From the NCBI GenBank assembly GCA_019637395.1, contig JAHBVR010000016.1, positions 160,805 through 224,804 on the forward strand: a stretch of 64,000 nucleotides of DNA, given 5' to 3'. Position numbers and translations under genes: made by a program. Positions 1 to 8,353 of the stretch are shown here, in pieces; position 1 is the stretch's first letter; every line of letters begins with the position of its first letter. The DNA is from Vulcanimicrobiota bacterium. Its GTDB lineage: Bacteria; Vulcanimicrobiota; Xenobia; Xenobiales; JADMJV01. Under the pieces are notes generated by a model, which was not told the origin of the DNA, made no database searches, and saw only the letters and a list, made by a program, of their open reading frames with translations.

Positions 1-278
1 TCGCCGACATTCTCAACGCTCATCCCGGCCTCTTCGGTGCCCCTCTGCGCTGGCTGGCCCGCCAAGGGGAGAGGCACGGCAATCTGGAGCAAGCCCTCAG
101 TTCGGCGGCCGTCTATCTGACCGAAAGAGCCGACCAGGCCAAACTGCGCTGGAGCATCTGGCTGGAATGGATGATGACGATGGCTTTTGCCCTGGTCGTG
201 TCGTTGATGGTGGTGGGGACTTATCTGCCCATCATTCAGGCCACCATGAACTTGATGGAAACTTCGGTGATGCCGTGA
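1..278 (+). CDS. GspF-family platform protein, C-terminal fragment
   Basis: This is the end of a reading frame that enters from outside the window; full codons begin at base 3 and the stop is TGA 276-278. It encodes about 91 residues. The fragment has a helix followed by a hydrophobic segment (FALVVSLMVVGTYLPII) close to the C-terminus, the usual end of a T2SS/T4P inner-membrane platform protein of the GspF/PilC family. The last helix with a Pro-Ile turn matches the ends of the two complete GspF-like proteins that follow. Its stop overlaps the GTG start of the next gene (GTGA), so translation is probably coupled. Family membership is inferred from this short tail plus context. Confidence 0.7.
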   Translation, partial: ADILNAHPGLFGAPLRWLARQGERHGNLEQALSSAAVYLTERADQAKLRWSIWLEWMMTMAFALVVSLMVVGTYLPIIQATMNLMETSVMP

Positions 279-1273
279 ACGGATTTTTTGAATCGGCTCA
301 CCTGGCCCGTGACCTGCATCTCTTGCTGCAGGCGGGCATGCCCGTACCCGAAGCGTTGGCTCGCATTCAGGCGCGCTCTAAAGGGCGATGGGGCGTAGCC
401 GTGCGCAAAGCCCGGGATGCAGCCGCGGCCGGAACGCCACTGGCGGCGGCTCTGCGCAAAGCGCAAGGCTTTCCGCGGCTACTGGTGGACGGACTGGATG
501 CGGCCGCGGAGGAACTGCCGCTGCAGCGCCTTTCTGAACTGTTGGAGCGCGCCGATTTGCGCCAACGCCAGACCGCCATCGTGCTGGCTTACCCCCTTAT
601 GCTGTTGATCGCGGGGTTGGCGCTGGTGTTGCTGCTCTCCACCACGGTGGGTCAATCTATCCCGAAGTTCCTATCGGAAATTAATACCCAACTGCCGTTA
701 CTCAGCCGAATCACCTTGAATTTTTTGGAGCTAATCAACAACCCGGCCGTTTTGGTCCTGCTGCTGGCAGCCGTGGCCGGATTTGGTTGGGTCCTCTACG
801 GTTCAGGCCCGGCTGCCGCCTGGCGTTTGCGGGTGCCGCTGATCGGCTCCTGGATCCGGCGCAGCGAGACGGCCACCTGGTTGGACTGGGCCGACTACTA
901 CCTGGATCAGGATCGGCCTCTGCCCGAGGCCCTGAGACGCGCCGCGCTGGCCTGTCAGGATCTGGCCTTTCGCCAACGGGCCGAGGCAGCCGCGGCGGAC
1001 GCCGAGCGCGGCCAGGATGTGAAGACAGCGCTGCAGCGCCAGGGTATGGTAGATGAGTTAGCTCTATGGCTGATGGCTCAAGGAGAAGTTCAAGAGTTCC
1101 CCCCTCACTACCTCAGTCGCGCCTCGCAATTGCTTCAGCGCGAGCTCGATGCCGACGCTGAGGGCGGCCTGGCCTGTCTGGAAGTAGCCAGTCTGCTGGT
1201 GATCTCCGTGGTCCTCTTTCCGATGATCATGAGTTTATTTTTGCCTATTTACAACCTGATGGGGTCACTCTGA
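275..1273 (+). CDS. GspF/PilC-family inner-membrane platform protein
   Basis: 332 residues from a GTG start that overlaps the preceding TGA by four bases; an upstream in-frame ATG at 167 would run through the coding part of the previous gene and is unlikely. Two GspF-type half-domains are visible, each with an amphipathic cytoplasmic part (for example LLQAGMPVPEAL) and long hydrophobic helices around residues 105-130, 155-180 and 305-330. Platform proteins sit in the inner membrane and couple the GspE-type ATPase to pilus or pseudopilus growth. The stop overlaps the next start (ATGA at 1271-1275). It is quite divergent from the next copy, so this is not a recent duplication. Confidence 0.82.
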   Translation: MNGFFESAHLARDLHLLLQAGMPVPEALARIQARSKGRWGVAVRKARDAAAAGTPLAAALRKAQGFPRLLVDGLDAAAEELPLQRLSELLERADLRQRQTAIVLAYPLMLLIAGLALVLLLSTTVGQSIPKFLSEINTQLPLLSRITLNFLELINNPAVLVLLLAAVAGFGWVLYGSGPAAAWRLRVPLIGSWIRRSETATWLDWADYYLDQDRPLPEALRRAALACQDLAFRQRAEAAAADAERGQDVKTALQRQGMVDELALWLMAQGEVQEFPPHYLSRASQLLQRELDADAEGGLACLEVASLLVISVVLFPMIMSLFLPIYNLMGSL

Positions 1274-2238
1274 TGAGTCAGCCTCAGCCACGCGAGATTC
1301 TCAATGCTTTGCGCCAACTGGCTATATTGGTGCGGCTCGGCTATCCTCTGGCCGAAGGTCTCCGCCAGATGGCGCCCGATGCCTCTCCCTGGTTGGCGCG
1401 ATTGGGGGAAGACATGGAGCGCGGGGACAGCCTGGAGCAAGCCATGGGACGCCAGCCGCGGCTTTTCTCGCCCTATTTCCGTACCCTCATCGAGGCGGCC
1501 GCCGACCATCCACAACCCGACAAAGTGCTGGAAGATTTGAGCCACTGGCTGGAACGCTCCGAACAAGTCGAACGCAAAGTCAATACGGTGCTGACTTATC
1601 CAGCCGTGGTGCTGCTGATGCTTTTTGCCTGCCTGGTGATTGGTCTGGGATTGGTTGCCCCGCTGACCTTCGACCTTATGCACGTCCAGCAAGCCAACGC
1701 CGTCACTCCCTCCTACCTGGCCTACCTCGTCTGGTTACCGGTGTTGCCGCTTTTGGCGATGCTGCTCTCGCTGGTGCTGGGCCAGCCGGCTCGGCCACTG
1801 CTCTGGCTCTTTCCTGAGATTCGCAACCTCAATAATCTGGCCAGCCAGGCCGTCTGGGCGCGAGCTTTCGGTTCGCTGCTGGCGGCCGGTGTGCCGCCGA
1901 TCGAAGCGGTGGAGAAATCGCTGCCCATCGTCAAGGATGCGCGATTGCGCGGGCAAATGGCCGAGGCCGCCGCGCAGGCGCGGCGCGGCACCAACCTGGA
2001 GACCGCGCTGGCCCGGTGCGGCCTGGAGCCATCGTTGATCTGGTGCCTGGACGGCGAAGCAGTGGCTCAGCGGGTGCTGGACGGAGCCGATGCCATCGAC
2101 CGCGAAATAGGGTTACGCGCCGACCTGCAACTGCGCCTCATGGCGCCCCGCGCGCTGATCCTGATCGGCATCCTGTGCGGGTTGGCGCTGGTCGCTTTCT
2201 GGTGGCCCTTCTATTCGGCCACCGCCGCCATCCAGTGA
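1273..2238 (+). CDS. GspF/PilC-family inner-membrane platform protein
   Basis: 321 residues, start ATG overlapping the previous stop. The typical pattern is seen twice: LAILVRLGYPLAEGL at the start of the first half and FGSLLAAGVPPIEAVE at the start of the second, each followed by cytoplasmic helices. Membrane segments lie near residues 113-140, 155-172 and at the C-terminus (ILIGILCGLALVAFWW). It is the third platform-type protein in a row and directly precedes the ATPase gene, whose GTG overlaps this stop. Normal T2SS/T4P systems have one platform protein, so the three may form heteromers or serve different substrates; that is inference. Confidence 0.85.
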   Translation: MSQPQPREILNALRQLAILVRLGYPLAEGLRQMAPDASPWLARLGEDMERGDSLEQAMGRQPRLFSPYFRTLIEAAADHPQPDKVLEDLSHWLERSEQVERKVNTVLTYPAVVLLMLFACLVIGLGLVAPLTFDLMHVQQANAVTPSYLAYLVWLPVLPLLAMLLSLVLGQPARPLLWLFPEIRNLNNLASQAVWARAFGSLLAAGVPPIEAVEKSLPIVKDARLRGQMAEAAAQARRGTNLETALARCGLEPSLIWCLDGEAVAQRVLDGADAIDREIGLRADLQLRLMAPRALILIGILCGLALVAFWWPFYSATAAIQ

Positions 2239-3401
2239 GTCTGCCTCCGGATCTGGCTCAACTGCTGACTCCCCCGCAGGACTTTGATGCCCGGCCCGCC
2301 GTGGAGTGGTTGATCCGCCAGGCAGCCCGCGCCGGAGCCAGTGATCTCCACCTACGGCCCAATCAGGGCAAAGTCGAAGTGCTGACCCGGGTCGACGGCG
2401 TGCTGGCCGAGCAACTGGAGCTGCCGGGTGAAATCTACGAACGATTGCTGGTGGGTCTAAAGAATATGGCCCGGGTCCAGTCGTTTCGCAAATCGACTCC
2501 CCAGGACGGCCGGCTGAGCGTAGACGGCTGCGAGGTGCGCCTGGCCACCGGCCCCAGCCATTTCGGAGAAAAGGTCATCATGCGCCTGGTCCGGTCCGGC
2601 CAGCAGCTGCCCGACCTGGAGCAACTGGGCCTGGAAGAATCTCAGCTACATCGCTGGCAATCCATCCTCCGACAACCGCAGGGATTATTGTTGGCCACCG
2701 GCCCTGCCGGCAGCGGCAAGACGACCACCCTCTATGCCTCGCTGCGCTGGCTGTGGAAAGGTCAGGCCCGCTGGCTCGGACCGCGCCGCGGCGCCCGCCT
2801 CAATGTAGTGACCTTAGAGGATCCGATCGAAGTGGTTTTGCCGGAATTTACTCAGACGCCGCTGCAACCGGCTGCCGGCATGACTTTCGCCAGCGGCTTG
2901 CGCTCGCTGTTGCGCCAGGACCCGGATGTCATTCTGGTGGGAGAGATCCGCGACCCGGAGACCGCCGCGGCCGCCGTGCAGAGCAGCTTGACCGGACATC
3001 TGGTGCTCTCTACCGTGCATGCCCGCGACAGCGTTGGAGTAGCGCCCCGTCTGCTGGAACTGGGAGTGGAGCCCTACCTGTTGTCGGCCGCTCTGGGCGG
3101 AGTCATCTATCAAAGATTGCTGCGCCGCCTCTGCGCACACTGCAAGAGCGAGGAGGGAGAGCCGATTGGCTGTGACCACTGCGATTCCAGCGGCTACCGT
3201 GGACGCGTGGCGGTGGCTGAAGTCATGACCGTCTCGGAAGAGCTGCGTCAGGGAATTTTAGATCGCCTGCCGCTGGCTCGGCTCCGCCGTCTGGCAGAGG
3301 AAAGCGGTATGCTGCCTCTGCTCGAGGGAGCGCGCCTGCTCCTGAAAACAAATTGCACCTCGCAAGACGAGGTGCAACGCTGTGTGGGTGCGTGTGGCTG
3401 A
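2235..3401 (+). CDS. GspE/PilB/PilT-type secretion ATPase
   Basis: 388 residues from a GTG overlapping the preceding TGA; a longer open frame upstream lies inside the platform gene. Walker A is GPAGSGKT at residues 156-163 and the Walker B region is VILVGEIRDPETA. An Asp box/His box context surrounds LEDPIE and STVHARDS. Four cysteines (RLCAHC and CDHC) form the zinc-binding tetracysteine motif typical of GspE/PilB extension ATPases, which favours extension over retraction. The N-terminal GspE-N domain is short: only about 25 residues precede the N2 domain. It powers pilus or pseudopilus assembly at the cytoplasmic face, working with the platform proteins encoded just upstream. Confidence 0.92.
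   Translation: MSLPPDLAQLLTPPQDFDARPAVEWLIRQAARAGASDLHLRPNQGKVEVLTRVDGVLAEQLELPGEIYERLLVGLKNMARVQSFRKSTPQDGRLSVDGCEVRLATGPSHFGEKVIMRLVRSGQQLPDLEQLGLEESQLHRWQSILRQPQGLLLATGPAGSGKTTTLYASLRWLWKGQARWLGPRRGARLNVVTLEDPIEVVLPEFTQTPLQPAAGMTFASGLRSLLRQDPDVILVGEIRDPETAAAAVQSSLTGHLVLSTVHARDSVGVAPRLLELGVEPYLLSAALGGVIYQRLLRRLCAHCKSEEGEPIGCDHCDSSGYRGRVAVAEVMTVSEELRQGILDRLPLARLRRLAEESGMLPLLEGARLLLKTNCTSQDEVQRCVGACG
3353..3377 (+). other. perfect 10-bp hairpin inside the 3' end of the ATPase gene
   Basis: TTGCACCTCG (3353-3362), loop CAAGA, then CGAGGTGCAA (3368-3377). It lies in the last 50 bases of the coding region and has no T-tract after it. It may act in termination or mRNA 3'-end protection; function is inferred only from the fold. 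Confidence 0.5.
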
Positions 3402-3403
3402 AA

Positions 3404-3583
3404 TTATCCGGCCATAAGCTCTTGTTCCAGGCGGGCCATCTTGGCTTCCGTGGCGGCGATCTGGCGGAACAAACGCTGATGCTGACGAGGGCTGCCCGTG
3501 CGCATCGCTCGCGACAAAACGTGGGATAATTCGCGCTCGGCGGCGCGCATTTCTAAGACCGCAGCTCTTACTCGATCAGGCAT
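3404..3583 (-). CDS. 59-residue charged helical protein, unknown
   Basis: Small open frame with ATG at 3583-3581 and TAA at 3406-3404. A strong Shine-Dalgarno (TTGGAGGACG) lies about 8 bases upstream of the ATG, which is the main support that it is real. The protein (MPDRVRAAVLEMRAAEREL... to ...MARLEQELMAG) is rich in Ala, Arg and Glu, lacks cysteines and membrane segments, and probably folds as an alpha-helical hairpin. It is convergent with the ATPase gene with a 2-base gap. No family recognised. Confidence 0.65.
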   Translation of the reverse strand: MPDRVRAAVLEMRAAERELSHVLSRAMRTGSPRQHQRLFRQIAATEAKMARLEQELMAG

Positions 3584-3685
3584 TTTTTTCGTCCTCCAAA
3601 GTTCGACTTTCTAAGGACGATTATGCCGGGGGAAGTGAGCTTTGCTCAGACAGAGCCGTACCCGACCGCTGGTATTGGAATAATC

Positions 3686-4084
3686 TTAGTGTTCCGGCTG
3701 GGAGATGATGACCAGAGTGGGCAACAGCATACCGCTCAGAAAGGCGATAGGCAACAACATCAACGACTGTGAAGCCAGACTGACGAAGGTGAGCAGGCCG
3801 GTCAGGGCGCCCGCCTGAGTGGCCGACAGAACGAATTCAGCCAGCGCATGCTCGCCTCGCTGATGTTCGTAGCGAGCATAGGCGCAGCCGCCCAGGCTAA
3901 AGATCAACCAGGCGGCCAGAGCGCCGACCATCTCGTGGGCGAAGGCCGAACCCAAGGCTCCACCCACCAGGGTGCAGACAAAACCCAGCATCGCTCCAGT
4001 CAGTCCGGAAAGCAGAGTGTCCACTTTTACCGGGGGCAGGGCGCGCGCGCTGGAATGGGTCAATTCGAGTTGGCGTAATAACAC
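3686..4084 (-). CDS. unknown four-helix integral membrane protein
   Basis: 132 residues starting at GTG 4084, chosen because AGGAGG lies 8 bases upstream; an upstream in-frame ATG at 4114 has no such site. A polar N-terminus of about 20 residues is followed by four hydrophobic segments, roughly residues 22-42, 45-62, 85-105 and 107-127, with small residues (Gly, Ala) at helix faces. No catalytic motif is visible. It stands alone between the 59-residue gene downstream and a divergent gene starting near 4264. Function unknown. Confidence 0.7.
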   Translation of the reverse strand: MLLRQLELTHSSARALPPVKVDTLLSGLTGAMLGFVCTLVGGALGSAFAHEMVGALAAWLIFSLGGCAYARYEHQRGEHALAEFVLSATQAGALTGLLTFVSLASQSLMLLPIAFLSGMLLPTLVIISQPEH

Positions 4085-4263
4085 TGATTTGTCCTCCTGG
4101 ACTGAATCTACCACCAGCTTAGGGCGTACCGCTAAAGCAAGGTGAAAACAATCCTGGATCCTTGTAACAAAGTTGTTGCATGATTTTGCGATTCCGTTAA
4201 CGCCCCGACATGGTTTGTTTCACCCCGACAAGGGGCCACCCCCGAGGGTTCGAACTCAAAGGA

Positions 4264-5460
4264 ATGGCCAAAAGCGAGCTCGAGCAACTGGTGCAGCGGG
4301 CGCGGGAGCAAGGCCAGTTGCATTCCACCGGCCGCTTCAGCCTGGATGTGGCTTCCGCCTCTCGCCAGTTTGGCCAGTACGCTCTACCCGAACCGATTTC
4401 CGTGGTGGCTCGCCTGATCCGCGTGGGCGCTCTATGCGGCGGCGCAGTGCAGGCCGACTTGAGTTCGAAAAAGACCACTCTGACCATCGCCGGACACTGG
4501 GCCTCGGTCAGTTCGTTAGCCCAATCCTTCGACCAGGTACTTTCCCAGGACGCGGCCGACCGCGAGTTCTCCATCGCTCTCAACAGCATCATCACCAGGC
4601 CCTTTCAAGACTTGCGGATCCTGAGGGGGGAGCCGGGTCGGATCGGGCAACTCGTCATGAATAAGGAGCGTGAGGTGGAAGTGGCCGAGGCCGTCAATCT
4701 GGCCCAGGACCTCTACTTTACGCGCCTCGAGTGGGCTACGCCCAAGGGGCGTTCCTTGTCGTCCGATCTGGCGAAACTGGAAGCCTGGTTTCGCTATTGC
4801 CGGGTTCCAGTGACCCTCAACGGCCAACCTTTGCAGGTCCCCCTGGGCCATCCACGCGGCCCGGGTCTGCTCAAGCACCTGGGGGCAGCCAAACAGGTAC
4901 TCCTGAAAGGTCCCTGGTACCAACCGGCCAGCTACTTCTGGGCCGACCACCAGATCCTCGAGTTTCGCCTTTACAGCCCCCAGGCCGCCCGCAACGAGGT
5001 TCGCCTGCCCACTCCCAGCCTGGCCAGCGCCCGCCTCTGGGCCGGTACCCAGCAGCCCGAAAACTGGGATTGTTGCTATCTGGCTCTTTCTTTTGCCAGC
5101 GATTTGAGTCAACCCGGCCGCATCGACTGGGTTCATCGTGGTCAGTTGGTGGAAAGGGAGGAGATCGAGTTCTCCCTACCGGCGGTCACGGCCATCGTCT
5201 CTTGCCACGGCCTAAGCATGGATCTCCTGGGCGAAAAGCCCGTGCACAACCAGGCTTTCGATGCCCGGCGCCAGTTCTTGCGCGACTGGCTGGATTGCCT
5301 GCAGGAAGAATTGGAGGCCCGCTATCCCGAGGCAGGACGGGAGTTGCTGCTCAAAGTGCTCTTCGACAGCCGTTGGCGCAAACAGATAGTGCGCCTACCC
5401 GGCAAGCGGCGCGTGGACGAACTGCTGCGCCGCCTCAATCCTGCCAATCAGACGGCTTAA
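4264..5460 (+). CDS. conserved-looking unknown protein, ~398 residues
   Basis: The frame is open from ATG 4210, but the first 18 residues look non-coding and the natural-looking N-terminus is MAKSELEQLVQRAREQG at 4264, so that start is preferred with moderate certainty. The protein is soluble, with no signal peptide or membrane helix. Conserved-looking stretches include SFDQVLSQD, WFRYCRVPVTLNG and AIVSCHGLSMDLLGE; the layout faintly recalls GHKL/HSP90-like ATPase folds without clear N, G1 or G2 boxes, so I do not assign it. Its 3' end overlaps the convergent AarF-like gene by 26 bases. Confidence 0.7.
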   Translation: MAKSELEQLVQRAREQGQLHSTGRFSLDVASASRQFGQYALPEPISVVARLIRVGALCGGAVQADLSSKKTTLTIAGHWASVSSLAQSFDQVLSQDAADREFSIALNSIITRPFQDLRILRGEPGRIGQLVMNKEREVEVAEAVNLAQDLYFTRLEWATPKGRSLSSDLAKLEAWFRYCRVPVTLNGQPLQVPLGHPRGPGLLKHLGAAKQVLLKGPWYQPASYFWADHQILEFRLYSPQAARNEVRLPTPSLASARLWAGTQQPENWDCCYLALSFASDLSQPGRIDWVHRGQLVEREEIEFSLPAVTAIVSCHGLSMDLLGEKPVHNQAFDARRQFLRDWLDCLQEELEARYPEAGRELLLKVLFDSRWRKQIVRLPGKRRVDELLRRLNPANQTA

Positions 5461-6787
5461 GCCAGTGGAGAACGGTGTGGCGCACGATATCCAAATTGGA
5501 CAGATGGGTGGAGAAGCCTCGCCAGTCCAGGGGAGCCGCCAGGCGCATAGGGAGTTCCGCCAGAAAGCGCAAGCCAGCCTGGGTGAAGACGTGCCACATC
5601 AGTTGCGACTCGCCCAATTGCGCCTCGATTCCCTCCAGATGAAAGAGAATCTTGCGCAATAGAATTAAATCGAGGGGAAACTGCTCGCCCCAGCACTCCG
5701 GGTCGAGCAGGCCAGAAAGGGTGCCGCTACGCGGGCAGGCACCCACCGGAGCTCCGGTCAGTTGGCTGGCGTAAAATTCCCAATCTTGCTGGTCCCCGCG
5801 CCAGGCCGAGAGCAGCGCCTGGGTCAGCAGAGCGCGCCGTCCTTTGGAAAGCACCAACACGCTTCCCCAGTCCAACAGAGCCAGTCGGCCTTCACGGCTG
5901 ACCCACATGTTACCGGGATGCGGATCGAGGTGAAAGATCCCATCCTCCTCGGGGGTGAAAAACGGATCGGTAATCAGTACGCGAACGGCCAGAGGAAAAA
6001 GCTCGGCGGCCCGCTCATGCTCCAATAAGGGCGTGCCGTGAAGACGTTCCATGACCAGGCCTCGCAACTGCGGGTATAATTGGGGAACCTGCACTTCGGG
6101 TTGATTCTGGAAACGTTGGGCGGCCAGCAGCAACTGGCGTTGCTCACGGCTGGGATGCAGTTCGTCTTCCAGCAAGCGCACCAGGCCGGCCAGGATGGTG
6201 CGGTAGTCGAACACCGGGAGCTCATTTTCGCGGCACCAGGCGCCTAATTTACCGCCCAGGTCCTCCCAGATGGCGAACTCTTCGCGCAGCTTTTCGGCTA
6301 CCCCGGGCTTGAGTTGCTTGCACACCACCTCGGTCTCGCCCCAGGAGCAGGCAAAAACACTGGCCACCGATCCCTCCGCCAGCGCCTGCTGGGGGCACAG
6401 TTCCAAGGGCCACTCGTAATCCTCGACGCTGGCCAGCGGCAGGCAAGACTCCAACTCGCGCAGCTTCTCCCGGAAAGACTCCGGCAGACGCGGATCGCGA
6501 GCCAGCAACTGGCCCAGCTTGTGCAGAGTGGGACAGTCGCGCATCAGAGCGGTCATGCGCTCGGCGCTGCTTTGCGCCTGTATCTGGTTGAGCAGAATGG
6601 CCTGCCGTCGTTCCGGCTTCAGGGACTGCACGAAGTGCAGTAGCCCGCGCTCCAGCACCGGTTGATAGCGCTGGTAAGCTTCAGGGAGCAGGTCTTGGAG
6701 CCAACCTTGAATATCCACGGTGGGAACTTCGGAGGCGAAAGGAGTTCCCATCCCTGGAGCCGTCATCCCGCGGCCAATCCCGATCAC
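5435..6787 (-). CDS. AarF/UbiB (ABC1)-family atypical kinase-like protein
   Basis: 450 residues from a GTG; in-frame ATGs 7 and 12 codons later are alternative starts. Hallmarks of the ABC1/ADCK/UbiB family are present: the Ala-rich nucleotide loop in ALAEGSVASVFAC, the invariant Lys in VVCKQLKPG, the catalytic HLDPHPGNM loop and the metal-binding LLDWGS motif. The family is linked to isoprenoid-quinone metabolism and lipid homeostasis at membranes. This copy lacks an obvious C-terminal transmembrane helix and is shorter than UbiB (~545 residues). It overlaps the convergent neighbour at its 3' end. Substrate unknown. Confidence 0.87.
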   Translation of the reverse strand: MIGIGRGMTAPGMGTPFASEVPTVDIQGWLQDLLPEAYQRYQPVLERGLLHFVQSLKPERRQAILLNQIQAQSSAERMTALMRDCPTLHKLGQLLARDPRLPESFREKLRELESCLPLASVEDYEWPLELCPQQALAEGSVASVFACSWGETEVVCKQLKPGVAEKLREEFAIWEDLGGKLGAWCRENELPVFDYRTILAGLVRLLEDELHPSREQRQLLLAAQRFQNQPEVQVPQLYPQLRGLVMERLHGTPLLEHERAAELFPLAVRVLITDPFFTPEEDGIFHLDPHPGNMWVSREGRLALLDWGSVLVLSKGRRALLTQALLSAWRGDQQDWEFYASQLTGAPVGACPRSGTLSGLLDPECWGEQFPLDLILLRKILFHLEGIEAQLGESQLMWHVFTQAGLRFLAELPMRLAAPLDWRGFSTHLSNLDIVRHTVLHWLKPSDWQD

Positions 6788-7105
6788 GAGCGGATTGAAC
6801 CTCGCTTGCCACCCAGCTCGGCGGAACTGCGAGAAAGGGTCATTTCGGAAGTCACGGCAGCCCCAGCAGGGCGGCCAGCTCCGCCCTGCTGCAACCCAAA
6901 ATAACCCGCAATCCAGCCACGCATCGGGTTGCCTGCCACAGCTCCAAAGCCACGAGTCGAGCAGCCCCCGTCTGCAAGGCTAGCGAACGGCGTTTAGACG
7001 AGGTATTTTTAAAACGCTATGCTCCGCATCATCAGCATCGAACTACTCCCCCACCTGAGCCACCGGAGGGCGCGGCGAGACGCCGCGCCTCAGAGGAGGC
7101 AAAAA
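6788..7105. other. divergent intergenic region with inverted repeats
   Basis: About 320 bases between divergent genes without a supportable ORF. It holds a perfect hairpin AGCAGGGCGG/CCGCCCTGCT (6865-6874 and 6881-6890, 6-base loop), a wider inverted pair GCAACCC/GGGTTGC that starts right after it, and GCGTTT/AAACGC around 6990-7015. TTAGAC-N18-TATGCT near 6995-7023 is a weak promoter candidate for the gene at 7106. Confidence 0.45.
7069..7089 (+). promoter_or_regulatory. GC-rich hairpin abutting a ribosome binding site
   Basis: GGCGCGGCG (7069-7077), loop AGA, CGCCGCGCC (7081-7089), extended by a CTGAG/CTCAG outer pair. The Shine-Dalgarno GAGGAGG of the next gene begins about four bases after the stem, so the fold could modulate its translation or end an upstream transcript. 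Confidence 0.5.
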
Positions 7106-7333
7106 GTGGGGAAACCATCAGATAAGTTCAAGGTCAGTCGCCGCCGCAAGCATAAGTTTCGGATGCGAGGCCACGCTCAGCGCGTGTTTCCAGATTGGGC
7201 ACATGCCTGGAGCGCCGGCGACCATCTCAAGGTCTGCAGTTGCTGGATGTGCGGCAATCCTCGGCGCCACATGAAAGGCAAGGAACGGCTGCCTTTTGCT
7301 GAGCGACGTGCCCATCTCTACTGGGACGATTAA
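7106..7333 (+). CDS. small basic CxxCxxC protein, unknown conserved type
   Basis: 75 residues from GTG 7106, preceded by GAGGAGG at the correct spacing; the open frame upstream to 7019 runs through the hairpin and is unlikely coding. The sequence is very basic at the N-terminus (SRRRKHKFRM) and carries CSCWMCGNPRRH, a cysteine cluster with a following Gly-Asn-Pro-Arg that I recall from small conserved hypothetical proteins in several phyla. A zinc- or RNA-binding role is plausible but not shown. An intrinsic terminator follows within ten bases. Confidence 0.72.
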   Translation: MGKPSDKFKVSRRRKHKFRMRGHAQRVFPDWAHAWSAGDHLKVCSCWMCGNPRRHMKGKERLPFAERRAHLYWDD

Positions 7334-7336
7334 CAC

Positions 7337-7373
7337 AAAAAGCCCCCGATCTTGGCGAGATCGGGGGCTTTTC
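7337..7373. terminator. bidirectional intrinsic terminator
   Basis: Stem AGCCCCCGATCT (7341-7352), loop TGGCG, AGATCGGGGGCT (7358-7369), with an A-run before and a T-run after. It serves both the plus-strand gene ending at 7333 and the minus-strand etfA ending at 7384. Confidence 0.92.
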
Positions 7374-7383
7374 TTTAAACGAA

Positions 7384-8343
7384 CTAGGCCTTGAGTTCTT
7401 CAGCCAGCTTGGGGACGAACTCGAAGAGGTCGGCCACGACTCCGTAGTCGGCCACCTTAAAGATGGGCGCTTCGGGGTTATTGTTGATGGCCACGATGCA
7501 ACCGGAGTTCTGCATCCCCACCAGGTGCTGGATGGCGCCGGAGATACCGACGGCCACGTAGAGTTCGGGGGTGACCACTTTGCCGGTCTGGCCGACCTGA
7601 TAGCGGTGCTCCTTCCAGCCGGCGTCGACGACCATACGGCTGGCGCCGACCGCCCCATTGAAGGCGGTGGCCAGGCCATCGATGAGGTGGAAGTTCTCCG
7701 GGCCTTTGAGGCCGCGGCCACCGGCCACCACCACCCGGGCTTCGGAGAGGTCGACGGCGCCGGACTCCCCTTTGCCTTCGACGGAAACGAGCTGGATACG
7801 GCTGTCGCCCTGGCCGGCGGCCAGATCCGAGACGGTAGCCGTCTTGGACGAATCCGCGGCGGCCACGTCGAGCACGTTGGGACGAACGGTGGCGAAGGCC
7901 GGGCTGCCGGTCAGCTTGACGGTGGCGCGCGCCTTGCCCGAGTAGACGGGGCGAACGGCTTTGAAGTTGTCTCCATCAGCCGTCAGGCCGATGATTTCAC
8001 TGGCCAGGCCGGCCGAGAAGCGAGCGGCCAGCTTACCGGCCAGCTCTTTGCCGTGGGTGGTGGCGGGCACCAGCACCAGGTTGGCGCCGGTCGACTTGAT
8101 GGCGCCTTCCACGGTGCTGGCCACGGCGGCCAGATCCCACTTGTCAAAGGCGGCGTCTTCGTTGGCGTGAACCTGGGAAGCGCCCTGGTGGCCGGCGGCG
8201 GCGGCAGCGGCTTTGGCGCCGGTGCCGAGCAGGACGCAGTGAACAGAGCCACCCAGGCCGGCGGCCAGGGAGAGGCACTCCAGGGTAGGACGGGTGATCT
8301 CGCCGTTGCGCACCTGTCCGAATACGAGAATTACTTTCGACAT
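7384..8343 (-). CDS. etfA: electron transfer flavoprotein alpha subunit
   Basis: 319 residues from ATG 8343, preceded by AAGGAG; an upstream in-frame extension overlaps etfB and is rejected. The C-terminal FAD-binding region has the family signature around QVGQTGKVV...[13 protein letters not shown] and the [17 protein letters not shown] segment. ETF is a heterodimer that accepts electrons from acyl-CoA dehydrogenases and passes them to ETF:quinone oxidoreductase. It lies 10 bases downstream of etfB, which follows an acyl-CoA dehydrogenase gene, so all three probably form one operon. Confidence 0.96.
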   Translation of the reverse strand: MSKVILVFGQVRNGEITRPTLECLSLAAGLGGSVHCVLLGTGAKAAAAAAGHQGASQVHANEDAAFDKWDLAAVASTVEGAIKSTGANLVLVPATTHGKELAGKLAARFSAGLASEIIGLTADGDNFKAVRPVYSGKARATVKLTGSPAFATVRPNVLDVAAADSSKTATVSDLAAGQGDSRIQLVSVEGKGESGAVDLSEARVVVAGGRGLKGPENFHLIDGLATAFNGAVGASRMVVDAGWKEHRYQVGQTGKVVTPELYVAVGISGAIQHLVGMQNSGCIVAINNNPEAPIFKVADYGVVADLFEFVPKLAEELKA

Positions 8344-8353
8344 CGTGAACTCC

